Shown here piece after piece: positions 20,495 through 30,450 of a stretch of DNA of 30,596 nt. The stretch comes from Entrophospora sp. SA101. Its lineage: Eukaryota; Glomeromycota; Glomeromycetes; Entrophosporales; Entrophosporaceae. Made by a program: the position numbers and the translations under genes. The stretch covers positions 9,585 to 40,180 of the forward strand of contig CAUDNR010002335.1 in the NCBI GenBank assembly GCA_958430865.1, in the 5' to 3' direction. Positions within the stretch are counted from its first letter, which is position 1; each line of letters begins with the position of its first letter. The notes below the pieces were generated by a model. That model saw only the letters and a list, made by a program, of their open reading frames with translations, made no database searches and had not been told where the DNA came from.

Positions 20495-21739
20495 TTTGCA
20501 TCAGAAGAGAATCTTATTAATTTCATCTTATCCCATTTAAATTTATTTTTGTCATCAATCAAGGATACCAACTGGATTCCAGAAAAGATATTTCATATCT
20601 AAACATGTTGTTTGGACGAATATATGTAGTTTTGAAATCTGGTTTACAAGCATATGGTGCTTTGTTATAATGTTCTTTTCTTGATGTGGATGTGTAACTT
20701 GTTTTTTTCAGACCTATATTCAAATATTCAAAGGTTGCATTATATAAGTGATATTTCGTTGAATTTAAACAAAAAAACTTCAATTTTCAATATTTGGTAA
20801 TTACCATTCAATATGTATGTGTTTTTTCCCAAGCAACGTGTCAAATAAAATACTTAGATTATGTTGCAATGTGCCTTTGTTGTAATTCTCTAAACTGACT
20901 GCTTTGATTGATGAAATTTTCCAAATATGCTTCCTAAAAAAGAATAATAATTTATTAATAATATTAACTATTTTAAAAAAATCATCATTTAAATCTTAAT
21001 GCAAGTTACATTATATAAAGAAGGTCTTCAGTCAAATTTTTGTCTCATCATTAACATCAATACAGCTAAATTCTTTTTTGAGATCCATCAAAAACTCATA
21101 CTCTCAGTTATGATTCTTATCCAACAAACTTGTAAAGTCAATGTTGAAATATAGGAGATGGTTGTACAGATCATTATACAATGTTTTGATTTTGATGTTT
21201 TGTTCAGAAAAAATGATATTAAGAATGACTTCATAAGGAGATCTCCAGTCATCTAGCATCATTCTCTAAAAAAAATTAAAAAAAATATATCATGAAAGTG
21301 ATGATGAAAATAAAAAGGTAACCATGACATCATGATGAATAGAAAATAAAAACACTTGCCTCCCTTTTGATACGTTAACACGGCTTTCAAAAAAATCATT
21401 GTACTAGGTTGGTTATATAGTAAGTATTAGTGTGTGTATATACATATAAATAATAAAATGAAATAATTTTTTTACCTCTATAGTTGCAATAGGCTCATAT
21501 TCATCATCATCAAAACTTCTATGTTTCATAAATTCCTTTTTTTCCTGTTTATTATATTCATTTATAAATTTTTTTGCTGATAGATGAATGTTTATTTCAT
21601 CCCAGGTTTTTTTGAATATAGAAGGATGTTTTTTTCTTTCCTAAATAAATTCAATTATACAAATCAATTAAAGCTGCTCTTTTTCTTAAAAAATGATAAA
21701 GAAAGAACTATAATCAGATTTTAATAATATAGTCATTCT

Positions 21740-22120
21740 TCATATTATTCATATAGCTGGTTCTACTTGGTGCTCAATGGACCTGAGCTACCTTTCAATT
21801 ATCTACTTGGAGACCAGGGTGCCTCCCATTTCAACGTTGTCTACTCAGTAGATATTGCTACCAATTCAACTCCATCTAATCGGTCAGCTATTAGGCCTCC
21901 TTTTTTTGACCAACCAGCAAAAATTAGAATAATATGAATTTGAACACTCATTGCTAAATACACAATGATTGATAGCCAGTAAAAAGTCTTTATATGAGCT
22001 TCATGTCCTATGCAGCAATTGAATGCTCTCTCTAGTTATAGATGGCAATGACAAAGTAGGGCCTCTCTACCCACTAACAAAAATTAGTGGCACAGCAAGC
22101 TAAAAGAATGCTTACTCATT
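21740..22120. other. Intronic insert of higher G+C, unidentified
   Basis: Lies inside the presumed intron between the first two exon pieces of the disrupted gene. It is visibly richer in G+C than its surroundings and has no open frame with family motifs. It is probably another repeat, but I found no terminal repeats or target duplication. Confidence 0.35.
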
Positions 22121-22169
22121 GTTTCAAACAATTGAAATATCATCATGTTATTTTCTTTTTTATAAATAA

Positions 22170-22302
22170 TAAGGATACCGGCTGCAAATTTTGATGATGG
22201 TTGCTACCATCTTTGCATCATATAAAAACGATTGCAACCACTGGTTGCAACCACCTTTACAACCATTTTGTTTCCTTTTTTGGATTGCGACATGGAACAC
22301 TA
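22170..22302. mobile_element. 133-bp miniature element, older copy of the 20363 family
   Basis: Shares with 20363-20494 the TGATGGT block, CATATAAAA, GGTTGCAA and TTTCCTTTTTTGGATT in the same order. Flanks are ATAAATAA on both sides (22162-22169 and 22303-22310), a perfect 8-bp duplication, though an AT-rich one. Terminal repeats are diverged. It lies in an intron, about 24 bp from the donor of the first exon piece. Confidence 0.7.
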
Positions 22303-22600
22303 ATAAATAAAAAAAAGTTTACTTACTTCACCATGAAAAGCATTTACAAATTTGTTGAATGTTATTAAACCATTCTTACTCAATAAACCTTTGTCATTTA
22401 TTAATTTATTGATTATCTGATTTGTGACCACTTTTTGTTGTATTTTGTTCTGGAGAAATATATTTTTGTCAGATAGGATTAAAAACATCACTAGTAAAAA
22501 CTTTAATAAATATTTCAAATTGTTGTTGTTTTTTTAGTTGTTGTAGCTCGATTGGTTGGATTGCTGTCATTTTTGTTTTGATTAATTCTATTAAAATCAT

Positions 22601-23118
22601 TGCTGTATACACTATTTATATAAAAAAATAATAAAGTTTTCCTTCCATATTCTTTATACATTTTTTTGGAAATTTAGAGCATGTAAAAAAATTTTTCATG
22701 GAAAGTTATGTTCAAACCCTAAAAATTAAGGGGCAGGTCGTTTTGCCAGAATTTTTGCTGATTGGCATTGAAATTTTACTAATAAAAGATGATGATTCTT
22801 TTACATAAACACGGGTAGAAATTCCTTTTTGATTGGCCAATTTGTTTTTCACGTATACACAAAATCGTCACCATGCTATTAGTGACCACACGGATTAGGC
22901 GTTACTGTGTTTCGCATATTCTGAAGAGTACATATATTAATATTAATATATAGTCATCACTACATCCTTCCCAATTGACCTATGTCACACATAATAGTTT
23001 TTAATATAGGACAGCCTGAATATTTCACAAAGGCTTTGTATATTATTCCTTAAAATTGGACATGTACTAGTGATAATGTAGTAGGCATGGTATACCACAA
23101 CAATTATAGTAAAGACTT
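22601..23118. other. Non-coding stretch
   Basis: No supportable gene on either strand. It holds an ATATTAATATTAATATAT tract near 22935. Confidence 0.4.
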
Positions 23119-23400
23119 GTTCCATTATAAAGAAAAATCTCTTTATAACGAACTTATTATAAATAAACTGAAAAGTCCCTTACAACGAGATGAAATTCAT
23201 GGTAACTAAGTCTAAACTATCTGATAACTATATACTGTTTCCACTTCTTTCTCTTCATCAGAATTGTCAACCTCAGGATTTGGCCCCACTGCTCTAACAA
23301 CTTCTTTGTCAGTTAGTTCTTTGTACTGGTACTTCACCACTAAATAAAGCGTTCTGCAGAGATTGGATCTTGCTGATAAATTTGTAAATTAACCAAGGTT
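23119..23400 (-). pseudogene. 3' end of a pogo-like transposon
   Basis: The minus strand from 23337 to a TAG at 23212 reads VKYQYKELTDKEVVRAVGPN and then a Ser-Asp-Glu-rich tail (NSDEEKEVETVY). This layout, a short D-x-E-[IV]-V helix followed by an acidic tail, is the C-terminal end of pogo/Tigger DDE transposases. Upstream frames are broken. Beyond the stop, 23119-23153 is an imperfect hairpin GTTCCATTATAAAGA/TCTTTATAACGAAC; CGTTATAA-rich ends are common in pogo elements. The DDE core is absent. Assignment rests on a short match. Confidence 0.45.
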
Positions 23401-23525
23401 ATTTTGACACCACTAAAAAAGAGGACGATGTTTAAATTAATTGATTGTAAAAAGGATACTTTTTCGAGGGCCAGAGCAATATATATATAGTAATAGGTAA
23501 CTCGTGGGTTTGTAAATGAATTGGG

Positions 23526-23880
23526 TTGATTATTACTGTGTTAGGTAAAAATACTTTGAAATTTGATCATTTTTATCACATTATTCATGCTAAGGAAATT
23601 GTTTGCATTTGTGTTAAAACAATAAAGTTTAATAGATTCTGGGATAAAGTTTACTTAAATCATCATGCAAAGGGTGCTGGATGTAAAGGCGAAGAGCAAT
23701 TTTCAATTTTAAAAACCTGCTCAAACTGAAAAGACGAAGCTCAGAAGAAGAATTTGTATATGATAGATAATATGAATGATGATGACTTACTTCGAGTAGA
23801 TAAAATAAACGACAATAATGATGTTACTTTAATAAAAACGTCAATTGTGCAATATGACAACAAATGAACTGATCGAAACT
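23526..23880 (+). pseudogene. Fragment of a BED-like zinc-finger protein
   Basis: The plus frame reads IVCICVKTIKFNRFWDKVYL followed by NHHAKGAGCKG, which has the Cys-x-Cys, aromatic spacer and His-His/Cys pattern of a BED-type or related finger, then TEKTKLRRR (basic) and, past a TGA, MNDDDLLRVDKIND. Further stops follow and no catalytic domain is present. Such fingers occur at the N-terminus of hAT-type transposases and their domesticated relatives. The exact zinc-ligand set is uncertain. Confidence 0.4.
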
Positions 23881-24051
23881 ATTAACAAGATTTTACCAGG
23901 GAGCGCGCAGTGAGCTTTATGAAATTTTTAAATTTGATATATTAATTAAATATTAATTAATTGCTTTTGCTACTTTTTAATTTGGCCAAGACATCTCTGG
24001 TTCACACCTTTCAATCCTGTGTATTCTCAAATCACGGATTGATCAATTTTT

Positions 24052-24528
24052 ATTATACAAGAAAAGCCGAAACCCAAAATCTCAAGAAGGCACTCTGTCG
24101 TAGCTACACGTATACTTGACCAGGCGCAAACATATTTTCATCAATGTTGACAGTTTTGTGAGATAATATTAATCCTTGGGTTTTATGCACGATAAGTGCG
24201 AATGCATTATTCAGAGGAAATTGTTGCCTAGGTGCAGGACTTCCATTGATATTAAAGCAAATGGTTTCTTTTTGCACAGTCATCTTGTGGTATCGCAGGT
24301 TGTCAGAAAGGTTACTTCAACATTTTGAGGATCAGTCATTTTGATTATCACGCCGATTGTCCCACTGCAAATTCCATGATCAAACAACTTGTTGTTGAGG
24401 ATCATCACTTTTGCACCTTCTTGAAAAATGACATGCTTGGGGAAGTTTATATATCGGTTGAAGTGAAAATCTTCGCTTTGATTCTGATTGAGGATGTACA
24501 AATCAGCAATTAGTTCACTAGTTAATTA
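24052..24528 (-). pseudogene. C-terminal fragment of a PIF1-like helicase
   Basis: The minus strand reads ELIADLYILNQNQSEDF, then FQEGAKVMILNNKLFDHGIC and SGTIGVII, which match the block of PIF1 helicases that follows the ATPase motifs (G-A-x-V-M-L-x-N, then C-N/S-G-T-x-G). After a one-base shift near 24275 comes SPAPRQQFPLNNAFALIVHK-TQG (motif V/VI region) and APGQVYV, where a TAG stands in place of the usual A-L-S-R. The N-terminal ATPase half is missing. These helicases occur alone and in Helitron transposons, and are numerous in these fungi. No Helitron end (CTRR preceded by a hairpin) was found nearby. Confidence 0.75.
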
Positions 24529-25110
24529 TTATCTACATGAAACTATGTTTAATTTTTTTGGCATAAAAGTTTGAGATTTAATTTAGATTATTAATTGATT
24601 ATTATCATAAATAATGAGAGCAAAAAAACTTTAGTCATAATTACGATTGATTGATTCAAAAAAATTAATTCAAATTGCGGGTTAGTAAAAATGCGTCCTT
24701 TAATTTTTTTTTCAATTTTGCATGAAAAGCAATCTTTGACAATATGTAGCTCTTTTATTGCTGTTTTTTATTTATTTATTTATTTTTTATTAGATGATGG
24801 CGGGTCGAAAGGATTGAAACGAAGTTGGTGCGGATGAGAAAGCTATCCACCAAGTATTACGTTCTTTATCATCATTTTTTTATTATATACAAATCATTTA
24901 TATTTAACAACCACAATTATATGCATCCATTGAGAAAGGCGAAGAAACTTTTCACTTTTTAGCTATTTATTTTTCAAATGAGATTAAATTTACTAAATTC
25001 GCCTCTTTGAATGTATATGTGATTTTTTTATTATTCGCGTAAGATTTTTCTAATCATTAAACAATAACATGGTTTCACGGTTAAACTTGAAATATTTCTA
25101 TGTTGGTGTT
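24529..25110. other. AT-rich non-coding stretch
   Basis: Nothing supportable on either strand; TTTA repeats lie near 24770-24790. Confidence 0.45.
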
Positions 25111-25120
25111 ATGAAAAAAT

Positions 25121-25320
25121 ATTGGTGACGGCTATCCTATTTATATGTTTGAATTTAATAAAATATGTGATAATAATAAAAAGCAAGAGGCTTGCTTACA
25201 TTGCATTCTCAGTTATAAATTGGTTAATAAAAAAACCATACTAGTCGGTAGCAATCTTTATCATGCTAATCAAACATTAAAACCTCCGTCCGTTTGTTTG
25301 GGGAAAAGATTTTATAAATG
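25121..25320 (+). CDS. Possible exon of an unknown protein
   Basis: The plus strand is open from 25121 (IGDGYPIYMFEFNKICD) through ACLHCILSYKLVNKK to KRFYKW, followed directly by a GTAAGTG donor at 25321. An ATG lies at about 25145. A CLHC pair is the only motif. A possible next exon after TTAG at about 25430 reads SSYAQALARRRRDWIEICKT before a stop, but the phases do not join. The composition looks coding. Identity unknown; it may be part of a decayed element. Confidence 0.3.
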
Positions 25321-26086
25321 GTAAGTGTTTATCACGTGGTAAAGGTATCTACTGTACATAGATCATAAATAAAAAATTATCTCGGAAAATTTTTTTTTTT
25401 TTGAAAAAAATCCTTAACAATGGTTTTTGTTAGCTATTTCATCTCTTCTCCTCTTATGCTCAAGCTTTAGCAAGGCGGAGAAGAGATTGGATTGAAATTT
25501 GTAAAACCTCGGATTTCTAAAAAGAGAGGGTTTTCCAAAAAAATGATAACGCAGCGTAGTACAGATTCCAACTAATTTCTTGTTTTTAAACGAAAATGTA
25601 ACGGTGAGCTCCGTAAAACACAAAATAGCATTGTAGAACGACGATATTCTTTGAATGGTGCATTGATCGAGTAGTCCAATAAATTACCACGAAAACGTAT
25701 AAATAGACCTGCTACCTCCACTCGTGGACCAAAAAAAAAAAACGGTGCGTCGATTTTGCTTTTTACGTTGCGTTCGAAATTGAGGGTCGAGACACATAGT
25801 GCCGAAACGGCATTCTACGATTTGCTTTACATATTACGCTCAAATACAAAGGTTGAGAGACCGTCCTGCATAAGGAAAGGATTTTCACAATTGATTTCAA
25901 TTTTTTTTATACAGTTTAAAATACTTTTACAAGAATATTACGTAGCCCATTCTTGCAATAAATCGTGTGTAAATAATTTACACAAACTTGAAGCTTTACA
26001 CTTTGTTGTTTTCATATCTTTTGGATCCCTTTGAATCCTACAACTTAATACAATTTACTCGAAGAAAAAATGCCTGAAATTAACGT

Positions 26087-26810
26087 TGCACAGAATGTAA
26101 AACCACTGAATCAGCTAAATTTCGTCAACTGAAAGGTAATAAATGGAAAGAAGCCGAGAACAACAACTTAGTGAAGGTAACGTGGACAGAAGGTGTTGTT
26201 TTATGTAACATTTGTTATATGAATTTTGTAGAAAATATTTTTAAAAAAGGACTAGGAGAGTAAAAACCACAAATGAGGAAGGGGAAGAGGAAGAGGTAAA
26301 CAAAATATTCAAAAAGTGCATTCACGTTGAATGTTAACGATTATCATAGCATTCACGTCCAGAGACAATCTGATATTATCACTATAGCACGAAATTAGAA
26401 TATCCTTTAATCACTAAAACTTCATCTAATTGTATTAATTGCCTTCTTTAGTTTACGAAATAACCGATCTTCACCTTCCAAGAGGTTCTGTTGCTTCTAG
26501 GAAGCATCTACAAATATTTTTTGCAATTACGTATATTGTGATTACACTAGCTATACTAATTTGAATAATCGTATTGTGCTCACATGTGGACATGGTTATC
26601 ACAATCATTGCCTACAAAAGTGCCAATCTAAATGTTTGATACCTTGGACTATTTTCATCGAAATCAAAGAAAATGTCAATGCACTAAAAGAAAGTATGAC
26701 GAAAAAATAACGAAAATCCAGTTGGTGATGATCTGGGTAATGTTGAATCAGCAATAGATGATGCAGCAACAATGGAAATTTTATTAGAACATCCAAAAAA
26801 AAATTTTTTT
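26087..26810 (+). pseudogene. Zinc-finger and RING-like protein remnant
   Basis: First part, 26087-26263: CTECKTTESAKFRQLKGNKW, then WTEGVVLCNICYMNFVE, a Cys-x2-Cys ... Cys-x2-Cys knot with about 36 residues between pairs, similar in plan to a GATA-like treble clef; it ends at TAA and has stops just upstream. Second part, about 26564-26690: RIVLTCGHGYHNHCLQKCQ, the core of a RING finger (CGH, H, C), followed by KENVNALKE and, in another frame, DDLGNVESAIDDAATMEI. The order finger then RING suggests one broken gene. RING proteins act as ubiquitin ligases, but here several zinc ligands and the frame are lost. Confidence 0.5.
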
Positions 26811-27562
26811 GGTTGTAAATTTTTTATTTTATTAAATAAACTTGTTTGATTTTTTCATACATTGTTCATGTTTTGTCTTGATCGTATATCTTAATTGGTC
26901 ATTCATCGACATTCATTAGATTAAGGTTATTTTTGATTACATCGAGAGATATGGTCAAGAGAAGAGTTGGGAAGAGAGTTATTCTTCAACCAAATCGAAA
27001 ACCAACCCTTTAAATACATTTCCGAGTAGTACAATTTAATTTATTAGACTATTTCAAAGGTTTATCGCATGGTTGCTTCCAACTTCTTAAATTCGAACCA
27101 TTTGTTAACGAAACAATTGTTGGTGACGTGGTTGTTGGCAAAATGAATCAAACCCATATTAAATGTTTTTATTAACATTTTTACGTTATCAAATTCACGA
27201 TTTTGATTGGTCGATCAACAATCGCATGGGTTAAAATCGTGTGTTACCAGAATGGTCTCTCTTGTTGGTTGAGACCCTACATTTTTGTTTATTCATTATT
27301 TATTTATTCGTTTTTCACTTAGTTATTTTAATGAATAAAGCGTTAATAATGATTAAAAGCCCAAACCCATTTGAGAAATAGATAGTTCGTCTTTCTTGAC
27401 GGATGTACTCAATACATGATCAGTGAAACAACGAAAAGAAGCGGTTGAATATAAATGATTGATTGATTCACGCGTAATGATTATAATAAAGAAAATATAA
27501 CGTTTAAGATTCGATGCATCTACAAACAAAATATATTATTCACGACATTGACATCTGTTTCT

Positions 27563-27773
27563 CAAGCAGTCAAAATCAAAAGATAAAATGTTTAACGACT
27601 CCCAGGAAGGGAAACACAGATTAGGATTAGCCAATCAGAATCCCGTATTCAAGTAAGCCACCAAAATTTAAAAAAAAATTATTTTTATTCCTACCCTATC
27701 AATGAAAGAATCTTTTAAACAAACGTTATAACAAAAAAATCAATAACAACATTCAGACCCTGATAATCAATTG
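27563..27773 (+). repeat. Direct repeat, copy 1
   Basis: Begins CAAGCAGTCAAAATCAAAAG and ends CCCTGATAATCAATTG. It matches 27972-28179 in the same order: AGATAAAATGTTTAACGAC, CAGGAAG, ATTAGCCAATCAGAAT, then the CCCTGATAATCAATTG end. The inner part has diverged. Confidence 0.75.
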
Positions 27774-27971
27774 GATTAAGTTTAAAATTAGAAGATTGGA
27801 ATTTTATAACATAAACTATTACTATTGAAATAACACTTTTATTAGATTTGATAAATTATTCATTGGTTCCACATGCATAATATCAATCAAAGCTCGTACA
27901 TTTCTTTTAAACCTTTTTTATTTAAGAAATTTAATCTTTTATATTCATTTACAACATTTTAAATCTACTTT

Positions 27972-28179
27972 CAAGCAGTCAAAATAAAAAGATAAAATGT
28001 TTAACGACCTTCAGGAAGATAGAGAAGCTTGACTCAACGCAACAGAGTTTTGTGAAATACAGATTAGTATTAGCCAATCAGAATTCTGTACCAAGCAAGC
28101 CATTCAAAAATTAATTTTCATTCTATCGATACATTGAAAAAGATATAATAATAATGTTTCAGGCCCTGATAATCAATTG
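27972..28179 (+). repeat. Direct repeat, copy 2
   Basis: Second unit of the duplication, about 410 bp downstream of the first. It carries roughly 28 extra bases after CAGGAAG (TAGAGAAGCTTGACTCAACG region) and is shorter between the CCAATCA box and the CCCTGATAATCAATTG end. Both copies keep ATTAGCCAATCAGAAT, which contains an NF-Y type CCAAT core. Confidence 0.75.
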
Positions 28180-29367
28180 TTCATCTGATGATAATTACTA
28201 CACTAGAATTACTTGACCCTGGAACATAAAGTACACAATTATTCGAATCCCTAATCGATTATTTTATCTACTACTATCTCGATCATGTATCACGTTATTA
28301 ATGTTAATATGAGAAATATTCGAGTAAATGTGTAGGAACTGAATTTGTATTCAAAATTATAAAAAGTAAATATATATTTATATGTTTTTTGTGAGCTTTT
28401 TATATTTTATTAACCTTTAAGGCAATTTCATTTACGTAATTTTTGACTTAATGGAGCGAATTTGACGTAATAGTTTTACATTTTATTTCGAATTGCCATG
28501 AATATTATTATTATGTTATCACGAAAAAAAAGGAAAAGTCATGAGTATCCGTTCATTTTTTTAATTCTAACTATTAATTTTGAATAAATATTGGATATGC
28601 TAATTTAAAAAAGAATAACATGTACATGTAATAAATTAGTGATGAAATTACTAGTCGAATTATTATTTTTTGTTATTTTTATTGCATATCCCATCTGAAT
28701 ATTCAGAAGATACATTCACCTTTGTCTTACAGATTCTATAATCGTCATATGATCCTTTGTCTACTTTCATTTATTTCAACTTTTCTTTTTATATTTAATA
28801 ACTATTGGCCGAATTATCATCGCCATCGTCAATTATTATTGCATTGTTGCTATTCAAGAAAGATTTCAAATTTAACAAACGAAATATATAGTAGTAAAAT
28901 GAAATATAATATATTCATGTGGATAGTTTAATATTATTGTGTGTCTATACATGCATTATTGCAATAACGTCAAAAAATCGAGAACGGTTGTTAAAATATT
29001 GCCACTTATCTAAACTCAGAAACCATTCTGATTTAATATTTATTATATATTATATTTTTGAATGGTCATAAATATTTCCATTAGAATATTATTTTCGAAT
29101 ATCGAGTGATGATAATTATAAATATCATTTATTTTATCAGAACCTCTACCTCTGGTTTAATTATGGCGAAACCATATTAAATCTTACTAGCAAAAACTAT
29201 GGGAAAAGTCAGCTATATTTTCGACAGTTTCGGCATTTTGGCAAGTTACAAAACTAAGGGTTGGAGGAAAATGTGTGTGATAACCTGTTAGGAATGGCCT
29301 CTTTGTCTCATCCACTATATTAATATGGATATTTATGATAATCTCTAAATATATTTATGGTTATTTG

Positions 29368-30306
29368 TTAATGAAGGTCAAGAACATAAACCTCATTAAT
29401 TATTGATTTTGCTGAATCTAAGTTGTATTGGTTCTTATTTGACTATGTATGTTTTCAACATAATAGTCATTAAAATTTTAAAAGGTTGTTTTTGTTTATT
29501 AACTCACTAAATGGATGAGTTTCTGCAGTAATTGTTGAAGGGTCAAATTTTATTTCATCCATTTTCTCAAACTCTTTTCTAATTGATTCATAATCTCCAA
29601 AATTTTGATAATCAAATGAATCATACCAAATTTTAATAGTCTTAAAAATTTCTTTAGCACTTGGACGTTTATCTGGATTAGCATCCATGCATCTGAATGC
29701 TAGTTCAATATAGAATTTTGGTGTGTTGTTTGAGAATCCAGGTCTTATACCTTCACATATTTTCATTGCAAGGCCAAAATTATGTGCCAAATTATTATGT
29801 GGTTGTTGGCCAGTTGATACTACAGACATCAGAATTCCAAAACTATATATATCTGATGCTGTTGTGTATGGTTCCTTCCTTAAAATTTCTGGTGCAACAT
29901 ATGGCATTACTCCAAATATGTCATTTTGGTTTGATGCAGATGCTTGACTAGCTGGATGTGATAACCCTAAATCTGCAATCCATGAATGAATAGAATATTG
30001 AAGAATATTACCACTATGAAGATCATGATGAATAATTTCTTCTTCATGAATATCCTTTAAACCATTAATAATCTCATAAAGAATATAAATTTTGTTTCTC
30101 CAATTTAAATTTTTAAAATCATTTGTTAAATAATTGTGAAGACTTCCATCTTCTATATAACTCATTACAAATATATATTCCTTTGTAATTGGATCTTGTG
30201 ATAATCCATTGATCACAACACATTGGGTAATTCTTGGTAATACAATGTTCACTGGTTTTTGTTGCAGCATGCCACATATGAGACCATATGGGGCATGCTG
30301 CAACAA
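29368..30306 (-). pseudogene. Protein kinase lacking its N-lobe, 5' end replaced by repeat DNA
   Basis: The main exon runs 30306-29508 and ends at GTGAGT; a short last exon 29417-29368 (NSAKSIINEVYVLDLH) keeps phase. From residue 34 the frame reads GLSQDPITKEYIFVMSY (strands before the hinge), then IHHDLHSGN (catalytic loop, Arg replaced by His), ADLGL, PYVAPEI and the C-lobe through RPSAKEIF. The glycine loop and the ATP-binding Lys are absent. The first 32 residues come from repeat DNA (30210-30306), so the natural 5' exon has been lost or displaced. It is a relative of the intact kinase at 9.6-11.8 kb (same HSGN and DLG). The C-lobe frame is open without stops, so the damage may be recent, or the frame may be kept as a catalytically dead protein. 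Confidence 0.75.
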
Positions 30307-30335
30307 AAACCAGACAAAGTGAACATTGGTATTAT
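30210..30335. repeat. Head-to-head inverted copies of the repeat core
   Basis: 30210-30289 is an exact 80-bp match to 5884-5963. It meets an inverted relative starting at 30290: left arm (complement) GGCATGCTGCAACAAAAACC then AGTGAAC, right arm GGCATGCTGCAACAAAAACC then AGACAAAGTGAAC. The right arm has five extra bases (ACAAA). About 18 bp separate the arms. Confidence 0.8.
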
Positions 30336-30450
30336 CAAAAATTTCAGTGATCAGAATTTAGTGATTACAGTTAATTATTTTATAATATCCCATTTCTGAT
30401 TTATTATCTTAAGTGATATATAGAATTACCTTTATATAAAAATAGTTAAT

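Larger units (their letters stand above)
19242..22600 (-). pseudogene. Multi-exon gene of unknown function broken by small transposons
   Basis: Pieces in sense order: 22600-22327 (MTAIQPIELQQLKKQ, an in-frame TGA and a frame change, ending NAFHGE at a GTAAGT donor); 21640-21476 (ERKKHPSIFKKTWDE to EPIATIE, 55 codons, AG and GTAAAA ends); about 21404-21361 (YNDFFESRVNVSKG, GCAAGT donor); from 21263 (MMLDDWRSPYEVILN, two in-frame TGAs); 20940-20806 (KHIWKISSIKAVSLEN); about 20690-20275 (NKAPYACKPDF; IQLVSLIDDKNKFKW); and 20095-19242 (GMGEFFEVVSVPVHLSEPL to a TAA at 19242). Exon order and splice ends suggest one gene of several hundred residues. Four inserted elements are annotated separately; stops and frame changes outside them show it is no longer functional here. 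I do not recognise the protein. Some exon joins do not phase. Confidence 0.55.
26831..29367. other. Long non-coding stretch
   Basis: No supportable gene. It contains the diverged direct repeat listed below, a short hairpin at about 27201-27246 (CACGATTTT / AAAATCGTG) and a 69-codon open frame at 28722-28931 that shows no family motif. Confidence 0.45.

Noticed and set aside
24052..24528. Reading the PIF1 fragment as the end of a Helitron
   Set aside because: No CTRR terminus with a preceding hairpin and no Rep domain was found around it, so only a helicase fragment is claimed.
25414..25623. 69-codon minus frame
   Set aside because: No motif, and it overlaps on the opposite strand the possible second exon reading SSYAQALARRRRDW.
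25756..26034. 92-codon plus frame containing two similar LRS-x-x-VE segments
   Set aside because: The internal similarity is short (about 35 bp, diverged) and no family is recognisable; the frame does not connect to the zinc-finger remnant that follows.
28722..28931. 69-codon plus frame with a hydrophobic segment
   Set aside because: Same reasons; composition follows the surrounding AT-rich DNA.
29697..29951. Two overlapping plus-strand frames of 74-84 codons
   Set aside because: Antisense to the C-lobe of the truncated kinase; no independent motif.
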